DNA from: Bradyrhizobium sp. JYMT SZCCT0180
GTDB lineage: Bacteria > Pseudomonadota > Alphaproteobacteria > Rhizobiales > Xanthobacteraceae
Reading direction: 5' to 3'
DNA: 64,000 nucleotides
Assembly (NCBI RefSeq): GCF_018130165.1
Contig: NZ_JAFCLZ010000014.1
Location: forward strand, 1 to 64,000
The notes below the pieces were generated by a model. It was not told the DNA's origin. It made no database searches and worked only from the letters and a program-made list of their open reading frames with translations. Positions 24,851-33,563 of this stretch are shown here, piece by piece (position 1 is the stretch's first letter; the number at the start of each line of letters is the position of its first letter). The position numbers were made by a program, and so were the translations under genes.

Positions 24851-25927
24851 CTACTTGGAGATGCGCCACGACGGCGCCGGCATGATCTCAAAGCCGAAGA
24901 CGCGCGAAAGCGCCGCCTTCTTTACCATTTGACTTTTAAGACCGCCAAGCCCTTTCGCTTCATACGTCGCTTCGATGCGTTTCAGCACGGCGGCCAGGAA
25001 TGCGCCCGTGCCGCAGCAGGGGGGTCGAGTACGAATACGCGATCCGACGCGAGCCCGTCCTCGATATTCAAGTCTTCGCGCATCGCCTTGTCCACCCGGG
25101 CGACCATGTAGGTGACGACCTCGTTTGGCGTATACCAACCTCCGAGTTCCTTGCGCAGTTCGGGATCGAAAGCTTCGAGGAATGGCTCATAAAAGAACTG
25201 TTGAACCGCTTGAAGAACCCGTCGGGGTCTACCCGATTGAGGGTTGCAGCAGTCCAATCGAGCACCTCGACCAGATGAAGCGGCTGCAAATGTGCGGAAC
25301 TCGCAATTTGCTGAAACGGATGAACGGAACCGTGAGATGCCAAGTCGCGAGCTTCCAGTCAAATTTTGGAGAAGAGCGCGGCACTTAGCGGGCCCATAAA
25401 ACCCACGCGGAGAAGACACCATAGAACAGCGTCTGCACCAGCGTCGATCTGAAGAAATGGCTACCCTTCTCGGCGTCAAATGTGACACCGAGCGCCTGTT
25501 CAAGCGACGTACGGATAACCGAAACCGTCCGCGAAGATGTCTTGTCGGCCGTGACACTATTTGTCCAGGTTCGAAGTTGCTGACGGCCGTATCGCGTCGC
25601 CTTGACCGGACGGACGGCGAAGTCGCCATCGGGATACAGCGTCGCCAGTTCTTCGGCATACGTCGGCCGCTTCTGTTTTTCGCTCGGCGGCGGCGTCGGC
25701 TCGTCGTTCCTCCATGTAGGATGACCGAACCGCATTAGCGTTTCGTATAGTCTCTTCCGGCGCGGCGCGTTTTGTGATTCCAAGACGACGGCTCGGGTCT
25801 TCCGCACCGTCGAAGCTATCCGGCGGCTCTGACCCGTGCATGCGATCATGCCAGCGCGCCCGGCAGTACCGCCCAGCGCGGTCTGACGCCAAAGCGCCGG
25901 CTGGCAGCGTAGATCGCGGCATGACAC
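24851..25927 (-). pseudogene. N6-adenine DNA methylase of a single-chain (type ISP-like) restriction system, broken
   Basis: Pieces in several frames rebuild part of one large protein: FFRSTLVQTLFYGVFSAWV, then HLVEVLDWTAATLNRVD and FYEPFLEAFDPELRKELG, next GGWYTPNEVVTYMVARVD and DRVFVLDPPAA; in the next frame PPCCGTGAFLAAVLKRIEA and VFGFEIMPAP. FEPFL...WYTP and DP.CGTGA are the motifs of the Eco57I-like/ISP methylase core that binds AdoMet. The target-recognition and downstream part is absent. Near-continuous homology with many indels shows an old loss of a defence system. Confidence 0.65.
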
Positions 25928-26085
25928 CCGCCGGTGCGGAGAAGCTGGCTGCTCTGAAATCTCTCTCCGGACGACAGAAGCTCGGCCAAGCGCTGGGTTT
26001 TGTTCTTGGCTGCCGGCTTAGGGCGCGGCGGTTCATCACGCATTACACTGTGGAAACAAGTGTGTAACGTGATTCCGTATCGCAC
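25846..26085 (-). CDS. Unknown 79-aa reading frame, possible helix-turn-helix
   Basis: After a lysine/proline-rich start (MRDEPPRPKPAAKNKT from an internal Met) comes TQRLAELLSSGERFQS then SQLLRTGGCHAAIYAASRRF, which resembles the winged-helix pattern of small phage or plasmid regulators. It overlaps the beginning of the methylase remnant in another frame, so at most one is real. Could be a fragment; low confidence. Confidence 0.25.
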   Translation of the reverse strand: MRYGITLHTCFHSVMRDEPPRPKPAAKNKTQRLAELLSSGERFQSSQLLRTGGCHAAIYAASRRFGVRPRWAVLPGALA

Positions 26086-26123
26086 ACTATCTTTTTGATT
26101 TTATTATGATTTTCTCTGTAAAA

Positions 26124-26199
26124 TGGTGCCCAGGGGCGGGATCGAACCACCGACACTGCGATTTTCAGTCGCATGCTCTACCAACTGAGCTACCTGGGC
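26124..26199 (-). tRNA. tRNA-Phe (GAA)
   Basis: On the minus strand GCCCAGG pairs with CCTGGGC, followed by A and an encoded CCA. The D arm (TAGCTCAGTTGGTAGAGCA), anticodon loop CTGAAAA with anticodon GAA, and T arm (GGTTCGATCCC) are all regular. The 3' end points toward the accessory region (lower coordinates), as at tRNA sites used by integrating islands and phages. I saw no second copy of the tRNA end in the window, so the other att site is outside or lost. Confidence 0.95.
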
Positions 26200-26363
26200 A
26201 CTGCGGGGCGAAAACGGCCCGGAGCGGGCGGTTTATAGTGGGGCGAGAGGGCCGTGTCCACCCGGCTTCGCCTTTGGCTTCGCCGGGCGCGGCCCGTTTG
26301 TGACTTATCCGCCAAATTGTTGGGAATTAAGCGGTATTTGGTGTCACCGCGAAGGGACTCGGC

Positions 26364-26505
26364 TCCCTCTCCCGCTTGCGGGGGAGGGTTGGGGTGGGGG
26401 CTCTCTCCGCGATGCGACTCGTGGAGAGAGCCCCCACCCGCCTCGCTTTGCTCGGCACCCTAAGAGCGAGCTCCGCTCGTCTCGACCCCCGCAAGCGGGA
26501 GAGGG
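26364..26505. repeat. Nested intergenic palindrome
   Basis: TCCCTCTCCCGCTTGCGGGG (26364-26383) is the exact inverse of CCCCGCAAGCGGGAGAGGGA (26486-26505). GTGGGGGCTCTCTCC (26394-26408) is the inverse of GGAGAGAGCCCCCAC (26423-26437). This fills the gap between tRNA-Phe and yacG and is a known type of intergenic repeat in Bradyrhizobium-like genomes. It is unrelated to the island repeat. Confidence 0.8.
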
Positions 26506-26516
26506 AAAGATCGCCC

Positions 26517-26765
26517 CTACTCCTCGTCTTCTGCCTCATTCTCTTTGCCGGGGATGACGTAGCGGCCGGAGAGCCAGCGGTTCAGGTCGACGTCGCGGCA
26601 GCGCGGGGAACAGAACGGCAGGGTTTTGGGATTTTCGGCGGGCTTGCCGCATTCCGGGCAAGGCTTCGATGAAGGCTCCGATGCCGGTTTCGACACGCCC
26701 GATTCGGCCTGGCCGGCATCCTTGCCCGTTTCCTGGCCCGCATCTTTGGGCGGGTCAGCTGGCAT
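26517..26765 (-). CDS. yacG: YacG, zinc-finger DNA gyrase inhibitor, 82 aa
   Basis: The core KPCPECGKPA...TLPFCSPRCRDVDLNRWLSGRYVIPG is the full YacG motif, with a C-X2-C and C-X3-C zinc site followed by the helix that contacts gyrase B. The N-terminus is an unusually acidic, low-complexity extension of about 35 residues (repeated KDAGQ), and the C-terminus is acidic as usual. The start overlaps the end of maf by 11 bp, so the two are co-transcribed. Confidence 0.9.
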   Translation of the reverse strand: MPADPPKDAGQETGKDAGQAESGVSKPASEPSSKPCPECGKPAENPKTLPFCSPRCRDVDLNRWLSGRYVIPGKENEAEDEE

Positions 26766-27378
26766 TCAACCAGCCGAAGCGGATCGGAAAACCTTCCCCG
26801 CCGAGCAGCGTGATCGTTTCATAGAGCGGCAGGCCGACGATGTTGGTGTAGGAGCCGACCATCTTGACCACGAACGATCCAGCGATGCCCTGCACCGCAT
26901 AGCCGCCGGCTTTGCCGCGCCATTCGCCGGAGCCGATATAGGCCTGGATGTCGTCCTCGTTGAGCCGCTTGAAGCGCACGCGGGTCTCGATCAGGCGTTG
27001 GCGAAAGGCTTCCTTCGGCGTCACCACGCAGATCGCCGTGTAGACGCGATGGTTGCGGCCCGACAGCAGCCGCAGGCACTGCGAGGCTTCGTCGACCAGG
27101 TTCGCCTTCGGCAGGATGCGGCGGCCGACCGCGACCACGGTGTCGGCGGCGAGGATGAAGGAACCGCGCAGCTCGTCGTCGAGCTGCACGGATTTCAGCG
27201 CAGCATCCGCCTTGGCGCGCGCCAGGCGATTGGCGCAGGCGCGCGGCAGCTCGCCCCGCTTCGGGGTCTCGTCGACGTCAGCGGGACGCAGCGCGTCGGG
27301 CTCGATGCCGGCCTGGTTGAGCAGGCTGAGCCGTCGCGGCGAACCGGAGGCAAGAACGAATTTGGGTCGGCCAAGCAT
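26755..27378 (-). CDS. maf: Maf-family nucleotide pyrophosphatase, 207 aa
   Basis: FVLASGSPRRLSLL at the N-terminus is the Maf signature loop; ILAADTVVAVGRRIL supplies the conserved acidic residue, and GYAVQGIAGSFVVKMVGSYTNIVGLPL closes the active site. Maf proteins hydrolyse dTTP/UTP or modified nucleotides to monophosphates, limiting their incorporation. The gene lies upstream of yacG and overlaps it, an arrangement widespread in alphaproteobacteria. Confidence 0.9.
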   Translation of the reverse strand: MLGRPKFVLASGSPRRLSLLNQAGIEPDALRPADVDETPKRGELPRACANRLARAKADAALKSVQLDDELRGSFILAADTVVAVGRRILPKANLVDEASQCLRLLSGRNHRVYTAICVVTPKEAFRQRLIETRVRFKRLNEDDIQAYIGSGEWRGKAGGYAVQGIAGSFVVKMVGSYTNIVGLPLYETITLLGGEGFPIRFGWLNAS

Positions 27379-27499
27379 GCTGATTTTTGGGAGGCAGAGG
27401 AATCGAGGGGCGAATGCGCGCGGAACCTATCGGAAGGGCGTGGTTTTCACAACCGGGTGGCAAGTGGTTGTGGTGGCTTCACTATCTAAGTCGCCCCTG

Positions 27500-27640
27500 C
27501 GAGAGGCTCGTGTCCCGGACGCGGCGCAGCACGAAGTGTTGCGACGCAGAGCCGGGACCCACGCTCCCCGCAAAGATGGACCCCGGAACAGCAGCGCAAC
27601 ACTCCGTGTTGCGCTGCATCCGGGGAACGCCAATCAACAC
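27500..27640. repeat. Pair of intergenic palindromic units
   Basis: GTCCCGG...CCGGGAC (about 27511-27560) contains CACGAAGTGTTGCG, and GGACCCCGG...CCGGGG (about 27579-27628) contains GCGCAACACTCCGTGTTGCGC. Two related hairpins stand side by side between maf and the phosphatase gene. They are of the widespread Bradyrhizobium intergenic type. No gene in 27379-27646. Confidence 0.65.
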
Positions 27641-27646
27641 CAATCT

Positions 27647-28114
27647 TCACCCGCTCGCCGCGCCCACCTTTGAAAACCGCCGGCGGATGCGCAGCGAGAG
27701 GCCGTCGCAGACGTCGCGATAGGCTTGCAGTTTCTGCTCGCGGCTGCCTTCGGTGTCGGTCGGATCCGGCGTCGGCCAGTATTCGACGTCGGCGGCCAGC
27801 GTGTGCGTCAGCGCCAGCGCCTTGTGATGCGCTTCGGGCGACAGCGTGATGATGAGGTCGAAATTGAGCCCTTCCCAATCCTCGAGTTCCTCGAACGTCT
27901 GCGGCTTGTGGCCGGAAATATCCTGGCCGAGTTCGGCCATCACCGCGACCGCGAACGGATCGAGCTCGCCCTTCTTGACGCCGGCGGATTTCACATAGAG
28001 CGCCTGCGGAAACATCTGCTGCAGCAGGCTTTCCGCCATCGGCGAACGCACGCTGTTCAGGCCGCATGAGAACAATACGGCCTGCGGATTGCGCGCGCGG
28101 GGCGGCGCGTCCAT
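27647..28114 (-). CDS. Low-molecular-weight protein-tyrosine-phosphatase-like protein, 155 aa
   Basis: The P-loop FSCGLNSVRSPMAES keeps Cys17-X5-Arg23, though the usual C-X-G-N-x-C-R-S is altered to CGLNSVRS. LAADVEYWPTPDPTDTEG supplies the general-acid Asp in a DP loop. The family includes tyrosine phosphatases and ArsC-like arsenate reductases; the missing extra cysteines argue against thioredoxin-linked arsenate reduction. It lies 106 bp after UPF0262 in the conserved hisD-UPF0262-phosphatase-maf-yacG order. Confidence 0.8.
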   Translation of the reverse strand: MDAPPRARNPQAVLFSCGLNSVRSPMAESLLQQMFPQALYVKSAGVKKGELDPFAVAVMAELGQDISGHKPQTFEELEDWEGLNFDLIITLSPEAHHKALALTHTLAADVEYWPTPDPTDTEGSREQKLQAYRDVCDGLSLRIRRRFSKVGAASG

Positions 28115-28175
28115 GCGGTCAGTCTTCTCTTGTTCGGGGCGCGAGCCTCTCCGAAAGTCGGATCCCGCGCTTTAT

Positions 28176-28228
28176 TTGACGCATGACCTGATCCGAAAAC
28201 CGCTTCGCACTTTTCGGGGTCATGCGTC
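28176..28228. repeat. Intergenic palindrome that supplies a stop codon
   Basis: GACGCATGACCTGATCCGAA and TTTTCGGGGTCATGCGTC form a near-perfect hairpin, a repeat type frequent in rhizobia. Its right edge overlaps the last codons of the UPF0262 gene and provides its TGA. Confidence 0.7.
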
Positions 28229-28723
28229 CTGCCCCTTCCAGTGCAGCACGCAGATCAGCGTGAACAGCCGCCGCGAGGTTTCGAAATCGATCCGCACCTT
28301 GCCCTTCAGCCGCTCCTGCAGCGTGCGCGAGCCCTCGTCATGGATGCCGCGGCGGCCCATGTCGATGGCCTCGATCTTGTCGGTCGTCGCGGTGCGGATC
28401 GCCTGGTAGTAGCTGTCGCAGATCATGAAATAGTCCTTCACGATCCGCCGGAACGGCGTCAGCGACAGCAGATGCGCCACCACGGGCGTGCCGTCCTCGC
28501 GGCGGATGTCGAACATCAGCCGGTTGCCGGTGATCGCAAGGTGCAGCGTGAACGGGCCGCTGTCGGCCCCATCAGGCGCGAACAGGTTCTGCTCGATCAG
28601 GTCGTAGATCGCAATGGCGCGCTCATGCTCGATGTCGGGCCCGGAACGCCCGATCGATTCCTCGTCGAGCGTCACCGCGACAATGCGGTTCTGCGGGTCT
28701 TCCTCTGCGGGCGGCTTGGTCAT
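28220..28723 (-). CDS. UPF0262 family protein, 167 aa
   Basis: The start ATG at 28723 overlaps the hisD stop (ATGA). RIVAVTLDEESIGRSGPDI, ERAIAIYDLIEQNLF, LHLAITGNRLMFDIR and PFRRIVKDYFMICDSYY are typical of UPF0262, an alphaproteobacterial family of unknown function consistently encoded after hisD. The C-terminus (CVLHWKGQDA) ends inside an intergenic palindrome. Confidence 0.9.
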   Translation of the reverse strand: MTKPPAEEDPQNRIVAVTLDEESIGRSGPDIEHERAIAIYDLIEQNLFAPDGADSGPFTLHLAITGNRLMFDIRREDGTPVVAHLLSLTPFRRIVKDYFMICDSYYQAIRTATTDKIEAIDMGRRGIHDEGSRTLQERLKGKVRIDFETSRRLFTLICVLHWKGQDA

Positions 28724-30015
28724 GACAGGTTGAGGCGCAATCCGATCGAGCGTGAATGGGCATCGAGACCTTCGGCCTTGCCCAGGGTCATCGCGGCGGG
28801 TCCCAGCGCGCGCAACTGGTCCGGCCCGCATTTGAGAATCGAGGTGCGCTTCATGAAGTCTAGCACGCCGAGGCCCGACGAGAACCGCGCCGAGCGCGCG
28901 GTCGGCAGCACATGGTTGGAGCCGCCGACATAGTCGCCGATCGCCTCGGGCGTATGGGCCCCCAGGAAGATCGCGCCGGCGTTGCGGACCTTTGCCGACA
29001 GCGCTTCGGCGTCCGCGGTCATGATTTCCAAATGCTCGGCCGCGATGGCGTTCGCCAGCTCCACGGCGTCGTCGAGCTTTTTCACCATGATGATGGCGCC
29101 GAAATCCTGCCACGAGGCGCGGGCGATTTCCGCGCGCGGCAGCGTGACGAGCTGCGCTTCCACCGCCTGTTCGACCTCGGCGGCGAGACGTTCGCTGTCG
29201 GTGATCAGGATCGACTGCGCGCTGGCATCGTGTTCGGCCTGCGCCAAAAGATCAGCCGCGATCCAGCCGGCATTGCCGGTGTCGTCGGCGATGACGAGAA
29301 CTTCGGAGGGGCCGGCGATCATGTCGATGCCGACCTTGCCGAACACCTGCCGCTTGGCGGCAGCGACATAGGCGTTGCCGGGGCCGACGATCTTTGCCAC
29401 CGGCGCGATCGTTGCGGTGCCGTAGGCCAGCGCCGCCACCGCCTGCGCGCCGCCGACGCGGTAGATTTCCGAGACGCCGCCAAGCTCAGCTGCCGCCAGC
29501 ACCAGCGGGTTGAGCTTGCCGTCCGGCGACGGCACCACCATCACCACGCGCGGCACGCCGGCCACCGCGGCCGGCACAGCATTCATCAGCACCGAGGACG
29601 GATACGCCGCCGTGCCGCCGGGCACGTAAAGGCCTACCGCGTCGATCGCGCTCCAGCGCCAGCCGAGCTCGACGCCGAGCGCATCGGTGAAGCGCTCGTC
29701 CTTGGGCAGTTGGCGGCGATGGAACATCTCGATCCGGTCGCGCGCGAATTTCAGCGCATCCAGCGTGGCGCTGTCGCAGGCCTTGGTCGCGGCGGCGATC
29801 TCATCAGCGGTGACGCGCAGGCCGCTGGCTGCGATATCCAGCCGGTCGAATTTGCGGGTCGCCTCGAGCAGGGCGGCGTCGCCGCGCGCGGCCACGTCAT
29901 CGACGATGGCGCGGGTGGCCCGCTCGACATCGGCGGACGCTTCGCGCTTGGCGCCGAGAAAGGCGCCAAAGCGCTGGTCGAAATCGGCGCTGCTTCTGTC
30001 CAGGCGAATGGGCAT
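28720..30015 (-). CDS. hisD: Histidinol dehydrogenase, 431 aa
   Basis: Catalyses the last two steps of histidine synthesis (histidinol to histidine, two NAD reductions). Diagnostic stretches are YVPGGTAAYPSSVLMN, AGVPRVVMVVPSPDG, VDMIAGPSEVLVIAD-like (IDMIAGPSEV), LLAQAEHDASAQ with the zinc-binding Gln/His, and FLGAHTPEAIGDYVGG with NHVLPTAR. Full length. Coupled to UPF0262 by a 4-bp overlap, it heads the minus-strand conserved cluster. Confidence 0.97.
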   Translation of the reverse strand: MPIRLDRSSADFDQRFGAFLGAKREASADVERATRAIVDDVAARGDAALLEATRKFDRLDIAASGLRVTADEIAAATKACDSATLDALKFARDRIEMFHRRQLPKDERFTDALGVELGWRWSAIDAVGLYVPGGTAAYPSSVLMNAVPAAVAGVPRVVMVVPSPDGKLNPLVLAAAELGGVSEIYRVGGAQAVAALAYGTATIAPVAKIVGPGNAYVAAAKRQVFGKVGIDMIAGPSEVLVIADDTGNAGWIAADLLAQAEHDASAQSILITDSERLAAEVEQAVEAQLVTLPRAEIARASWQDFGAIIMVKKLDDAVELANAIAAEHLEIMTADAEALSAKVRNAGAIFLGAHTPEAIGDYVGGSNHVLPTARSARFSSGLGVLDFMKRTSILKCGPDQLRALGPAAMTLGKAEGLDAHSRSIGLRLNLS

Positions 30016-30125
30016 GGTGGCTTTCTGTGGAGGCTTGCGGGCCTATGCTCAATGGCGCGGCGGCCCATGGCCGTCAACCCTTTGAGTCCGCCCTGGCCGG
30101 ATGGTTCAAAGGGTCGGGCCGGCCC

Positions 30126-30230
30126 CGTAGGGTGGGCAGAGCGAAGCGTGCCCACCTAACTCGGGGAAAGGCTGAGAATCTGCCCCAATGTGGTGGGCAC
30201 GGCGCGAAAAGCGCCTTTGCCCACCCTACG
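30126..30230. repeat. Intergenic inverted pair (GTAGGGTGGGCA type)
   Basis: CGTAGGGTGGGCAGAGC...GCGTGCCCACC (30126-30156) is followed by GGTGGGCACGGCGC...GCGCCTTTGCCCACCCTACG (30192-30230), its inverse. The unit fills the gap between hisD and the DUF2948 gene and belongs to a repeat type common in Bradyrhizobium. Confidence 0.75.
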
Positions 30231-30678
30231 AAGCGTCCGACGGCGCGATGCCGATATCGCTGGTGCCGAGGTCGTCGGCGCCGAGGTCGGTCAGCTCGCA
30301 TTCCAGGCATTCGACGTCCAGCCGCAGCGCTCCGCCATGGCTGAACAGCAACAAGGCGCTGCCGCCGGGGGCCTCGCCGGGGTGGAATTCGATCCCGACC
30401 AGTTCCAGCACGGCGTCCGGCGCATCCAGATCGATGTTGCGCGACTTGCAGGCCAGCACCCGGTCGAAGCGCAATGCTGCGATCGTCCGCCGCGGGGTGG
30501 TGCCGCCGGACAGCGTTTGTTCCCAGTCGAGCCGGTTCATGCCGACCACCAGGCGCTTTTCGTCCTGTCGCCAAACGATGTCGGAAGCCTGCACCCGGGC
30601 ATCCTGGACATGCGCGGAGATCACCGAGAGATCATCGGCGTCGAGCGCGATCAGTTTGAGCTGTTCAGGCGAACCCAT
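30226..30678 (-). CDS. DUF2948 family protein, 150 aa
   Basis: LKLIALDADDLSVISAHVQDA, VWRQDEKRLVVGMNRLDWE and LVGIEFHPGEAPGGSALLLF with VECLECELTDLG are the regular pattern of DUF2948, found between murA and hisD in alphaproteobacteria. Function unknown. Its end touches the intergenic palindrome, so the last residues (IAPSDAS) may be recently changed. Confidence 0.88.
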   Translation of the reverse strand: MGSPEQLKLIALDADDLSVISAHVQDARVQASDIVWRQDEKRLVVGMNRLDWEQTLSGGTTPRRTIAALRFDRVLACKSRNIDLDAPDAVLELVGIEFHPGEAPGGSALLLFSHGGALRLDVECLECELTDLGADDLGTSDIGIAPSDAS

Positions 30679-30773
30679 GCGCCAACTTTACCTTTAATTT
30701 GGGCGTAGCCTAGCCGCAAAAGCCGGTTCCCATCCCGGGTCAAGTCCGAGGACATGCTTTTGCCGGAGACACG

Positions 30774-32063
30774 TCAGTCGCTGATGCGCTGGATCGAGGC
30801 GCCGCAGGCCGACAGTTTTTCCTCCAGCCGCTCAAAACCGCGGTCGAGATGATAGATCCGGTTGACCATGGTCTCGCCTTCGGCGGCAAGGGCGGCGATG
30901 ACCAGCGACACCGACGCGCGCAGATCGGTCGCCATGACCGGCGCGCCGCGCAAGCTCGCGGTGCCGTCGATGGTGGCGGTTTCGCCGTCGAGCGAAATCT
31001 TCGCGCCGAACCGCGCCAGCTCCTGCACATGCATGAAGCGGTTCTCGAAAATGGTTTCGGTGATCTGCGAGGAGCCGCCGGCGCAGGCCATCAGCGCCAT
31101 CAGCTGCGCCTGCAGATCGGTCGGGAAGCCCGGGAACGGCGCGGTCGACACGTTGACCGGCTTGATCCCCGCACCGTTGCGGGAAACTTTTATGCCATCC
31201 TTGTTGACGGTGATGACGGCGCCCGCCTCGGTCAGCACGTCGAGCGCCGATTGCAGCAGCTCCGGCCGTGCGCCGGCGAGCTGCACCTCGCCGCCGGTCA
31301 TCGCCACCGCCATCGCATAGGTGCCGGTCTCGATGCGGTCGGGCAGCACGGTATGCCGCGCGCCGTGCAGTTTTTCGACGCCATCGACCACGATGCGCGG
31401 CGTGCCGGCGCCGGTGATCCGCGCGCCCATCTTGTTCAGGCAATCGGCAACGTCTGATATCTCGGGCTCGCAGGCCGCGTTGTCGATGACGGTCGTGCCC
31501 CTGGCCAGCGTCGCCGCCATCAGCGCGACATGGGTGCCGCTGACCGTCACCTTGGGGAAATCGATGGCCGCGCCGCGCAGGCCGCCGGGCGCTTTGGCGA
31601 CCACATAGCCGGCGTCGATGGTGATCTCGGCGCCGAGTTTCTCCAGCGCCATGATCAGCAGGTCAACCGGCCGCGTGCCGATCGCGCAGCCGCCCGGCAA
31701 TGAGACCTTCGCCTCGTGCATCCGTGCCAGGAGCGGCGCGATCACCCAAAAACTGGCGCGCATCCGTGACACCAGTTCGTAAGGCGCGGTCGTATCGATG
31801 ACATCAGCCGCCGAAATATGCAGGGTCTGTCCCTGATATTCGCGGTCGCCGGGCCGCTTGCCCGCGGACATGATATCGACGCCGTGATTGCCGAGGATAC
31901 GCTGCAGCTGCGCGACATCGGCGAGCCGCGGCACGTTGTCGAGAATAAGGGTTTCCTCGGTGAGCAGCCCCGCGATCATCAGCGGCAGCGCGGCATTCTT
32001 CGCGCCCGAAATCGCGATGGTGCCGTTGAGTGGGCTTCCGCCGACAATCCGAATGCGGTCCAT
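30774..32063 (-). CDS. murA: UDP-N-acetylglucosamine 1-carboxyvinyltransferase, 429 aa
   Basis: First committed step of peptidoglycan synthesis: transfers enolpyruvate from PEP to UDP-GlcNAc. The start MDRIRIVGGSPLNG at 32063 follows GGGGGTGG; an 18-residue longer frame has no support. GAKNAALPLM holds the substrate-binding Lys-Asn, Cys126 in SLPGGCAIGTRP is the fosfomycin-sensitive catalytic cysteine, and PGFPTDLQAQLMAL carries the catalytic Asp. Full length. Confidence 0.97.
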   Translation of the reverse strand: MDRIRIVGGSPLNGTIAISGAKNAALPLMIAGLLTEETLILDNVPRLADVAQLQRILGNHGVDIMSAGKRPGDREYQGQTLHISAADVIDTTAPYELVSRMRASFWVIAPLLARMHEAKVSLPGGCAIGTRPVDLLIMALEKLGAEITIDAGYVVAKAPGGLRGAAIDFPKVTVSGTHVALMAATLARGTTVIDNAACEPEISDVADCLNKMGARITGAGTPRIVVDGVEKLHGARHTVLPDRIETGTYAMAVAMTGGEVQLAGARPELLQSALDVLTEAGAVITVNKDGIKVSRNGAGIKPVNVSTAPFPGFPTDLQAQLMALMACAGGSSQITETIFENRFMHVQELARFGAKISLDGETATIDGTASLRGAPVMATDLRASVSLVIAALAAEGETMVNRIYHLDRGFERLEEKLSACGASIQRISD

Positions 32064-32268
32064 GCCACCCCCCTTTGTTATGTAGAACGTATGGGGGCCG
32101 CGAAACCCCAATGGCAAAAGCCTTGCAATTTGCGGCTATTTGATGGGGTTGCAGGATTCCAGGCCGGTTAGACCGCTGTATTCTGAATTGCTATGGTGAG
32201 TCAGCAACACGGAGCATTGGCTGTCACGACAGTTCGGCGCCAGGCCTGCCACCAACACGGAGCCTCCC

Positions 32269-32478
32269 ATGAAAATCAGCGCACGCAATCAGCTCAAGGG
32301 CACCATCACCGAAATCGTCAAGGGCGCGACCACGTCGCATGTCCGGATCGACATCGGCGGCGGCGTCACCGTCACCGCGTCGATTACCAATGAAGCGGTC
32401 GACGATCTCAAACTGGCAAAGGGCAAAGCCGCCACCGCCGTGATCAAGGCCAGCGACGTGATGGTGGGTGTCGATTGA
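32269..32478 (+). CDS. Mop/TOBE-domain molybdate-binding protein, 69 aa
   Basis: MKISARNQLKGTITEIVKGA with HVRIDIGGGVTVTASIT, and AVDDLKLAKGKAATAVIKAS then DVMV, is a complete single molbindin (Mop) domain. Such proteins assemble into hexamers that store or buffer molybdate or tungstate. The stop overlaps the TTG start of the following binding-protein gene (TTGA), so it is coupled to an ABC importer. This is the best clue to that importer's substrate. Confidence 0.88.
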   Translation: MKISARNQLKGTITEIVKGATTSHVRIDIGGGVTVTASITNEAVDDLKLAKGKAATAVIKASDVMVGVD

Positions 32479-33500
32479 TCGACCGCCGCGCGCTACTTGC
32501 GGGTTTGTCGGCCGCGGCCCTGATCGGGCCGCGCCGTGCGTTCGCGGCGACCGCCAAGGACGCCGCGGGACGCGCGGTGCCGATCCCGGCCAAGGTGGCG
32601 CGCGTGTTTCCCGCCGGGCCGCCGGCGGCGATCCTGCTCTACACGCTGGCGCCGGACCTTTTGATCGGCTGGCCGCGCGCCAACCGGGTTGAAGAATGCG
32701 CCTACATGCTGCCGGATATCTGCGCGCGGCCGGAAGTCGGTCGCATCACGGGCCGCGGCAACACCGCCAATCTCGAAACCGTGCTGGCGGCCAAGCCCGA
32801 CCTGATCCTCGACGTCGGATCGACCAGCGCCACCTTCGTCTCGCTGGCGGAAAAAGTTCAGGAGCAGACCGGGATTCCCTACGCGCTGCTGGACGGCCGC
32901 TTCGCCGGCATCGCCGGCACCTATCGTACGCTCGGCGAACTGATCGGACGAACTGAAGATGCCGAGAAACTCGCGCGCTATGCCGAAGACACGCTGAAGA
33001 CCATCCTCGATCGCGTCGCGCCGGTCGCAGCAGGCGACCGCCCAAAAGTCTATTACGCGCGCGGGCCGCGCGGACTTTCGACCGGGCTCGGCGGCTCGAT
33101 CAATGTCGAGACCATTGAAATGCTCGGCCGCAACGTCGCGGGCGAAACCCAGGGCGGGCTCGCCAATGTCTCGATCGAACAGGTCCTGGTGTGGAATCCC
33201 GATGTGATCGTGACCATCGACCAGGAGTTCGCCGCCAATGTGCGGAGCGATGCTGCCTGGGCGTCGGTCAAGGCCGTCAGGGACAACCGCGTGCACCTGT
33301 CACCCAAGATGCCGTTCGGCTGGGTGGATTTTCCGCCCTCGGTCAACCGCCTGATCGGGCTGTGGTGGCTCGCCAAGCTGCTTTACCCCGAGCGCTTTCC
33401 GGAAGACCTGCGCACGCTGACAGCAGATTTCTATTCCCGCTTCTATCATGTTACCCCGACGGCGGCGCAAATCGACCATGTACTTGCGGGCCGGGATTAG
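32475..33500 (+). CDS. FecB/BtuF-type ABC importer binding protein, 341 aa
   Basis: A TTG start overlapping the mop stop gives IDRRALLAGLSAAALIG, a Tat-like signal. The mature part has the helical-backbone (type III) binding-protein pattern: RVFPAGPPAAILLYTLAPD, NLETVLAAKPDLILDVG, IEQVLVWNPDVIVTIDQEF and GWVDFPPSVNRLIGLWWLAKLL. Relatives bind ferric siderophores, cobalamin or, in the MolABC group, molybdate/tungstate. The Mop gene upstream favours an oxyanion. Its permease and ATPase lie 1 kb downstream beyond a HigBA pair. Confidence 0.85.
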   Translation: MIDRRALLAGLSAAALIGPRRAFAATAKDAAGRAVPIPAKVARVFPAGPPAAILLYTLAPDLLIGWPRANRVEECAYMLPDICARPEVGRITGRGNTANLETVLAAKPDLILDVGSTSATFVSLAEKVQEQTGIPYALLDGRFAGIAGTYRTLGELIGRTEDAEKLARYAEDTLKTILDRVAPVAAGDRPKVYYARGPRGLSTGLGGSINVETIEMLGRNVAGETQGGLANVSIEQVLVWNPDVIVTIDQEFAANVRSDAAWASVKAVRDNRVHLSPKMPFGWVDFPPSVNRLIGLWWLAKLLYPERFPEDLRTLTADFYSRFYHVTPTAAQIDHVLAGRD

Positions 33501-33563
33501 CAGAGCATCTCGGATGCCAATCGCGGCCTTCCAATTTTTGGAATTTCGTGCTACGCTTCATTG

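Noticed and set aside
27379..27646. infA expected near maf
   Set aside because: The gap contains only intergenic palindromes; no S1-fold reading frame is present.
28912..30159. Long plus-strand frame over hisD
   Set aside because: Shadow of hisD in GC-rich sequence; low-complexity Arg/His/Asp pattern.
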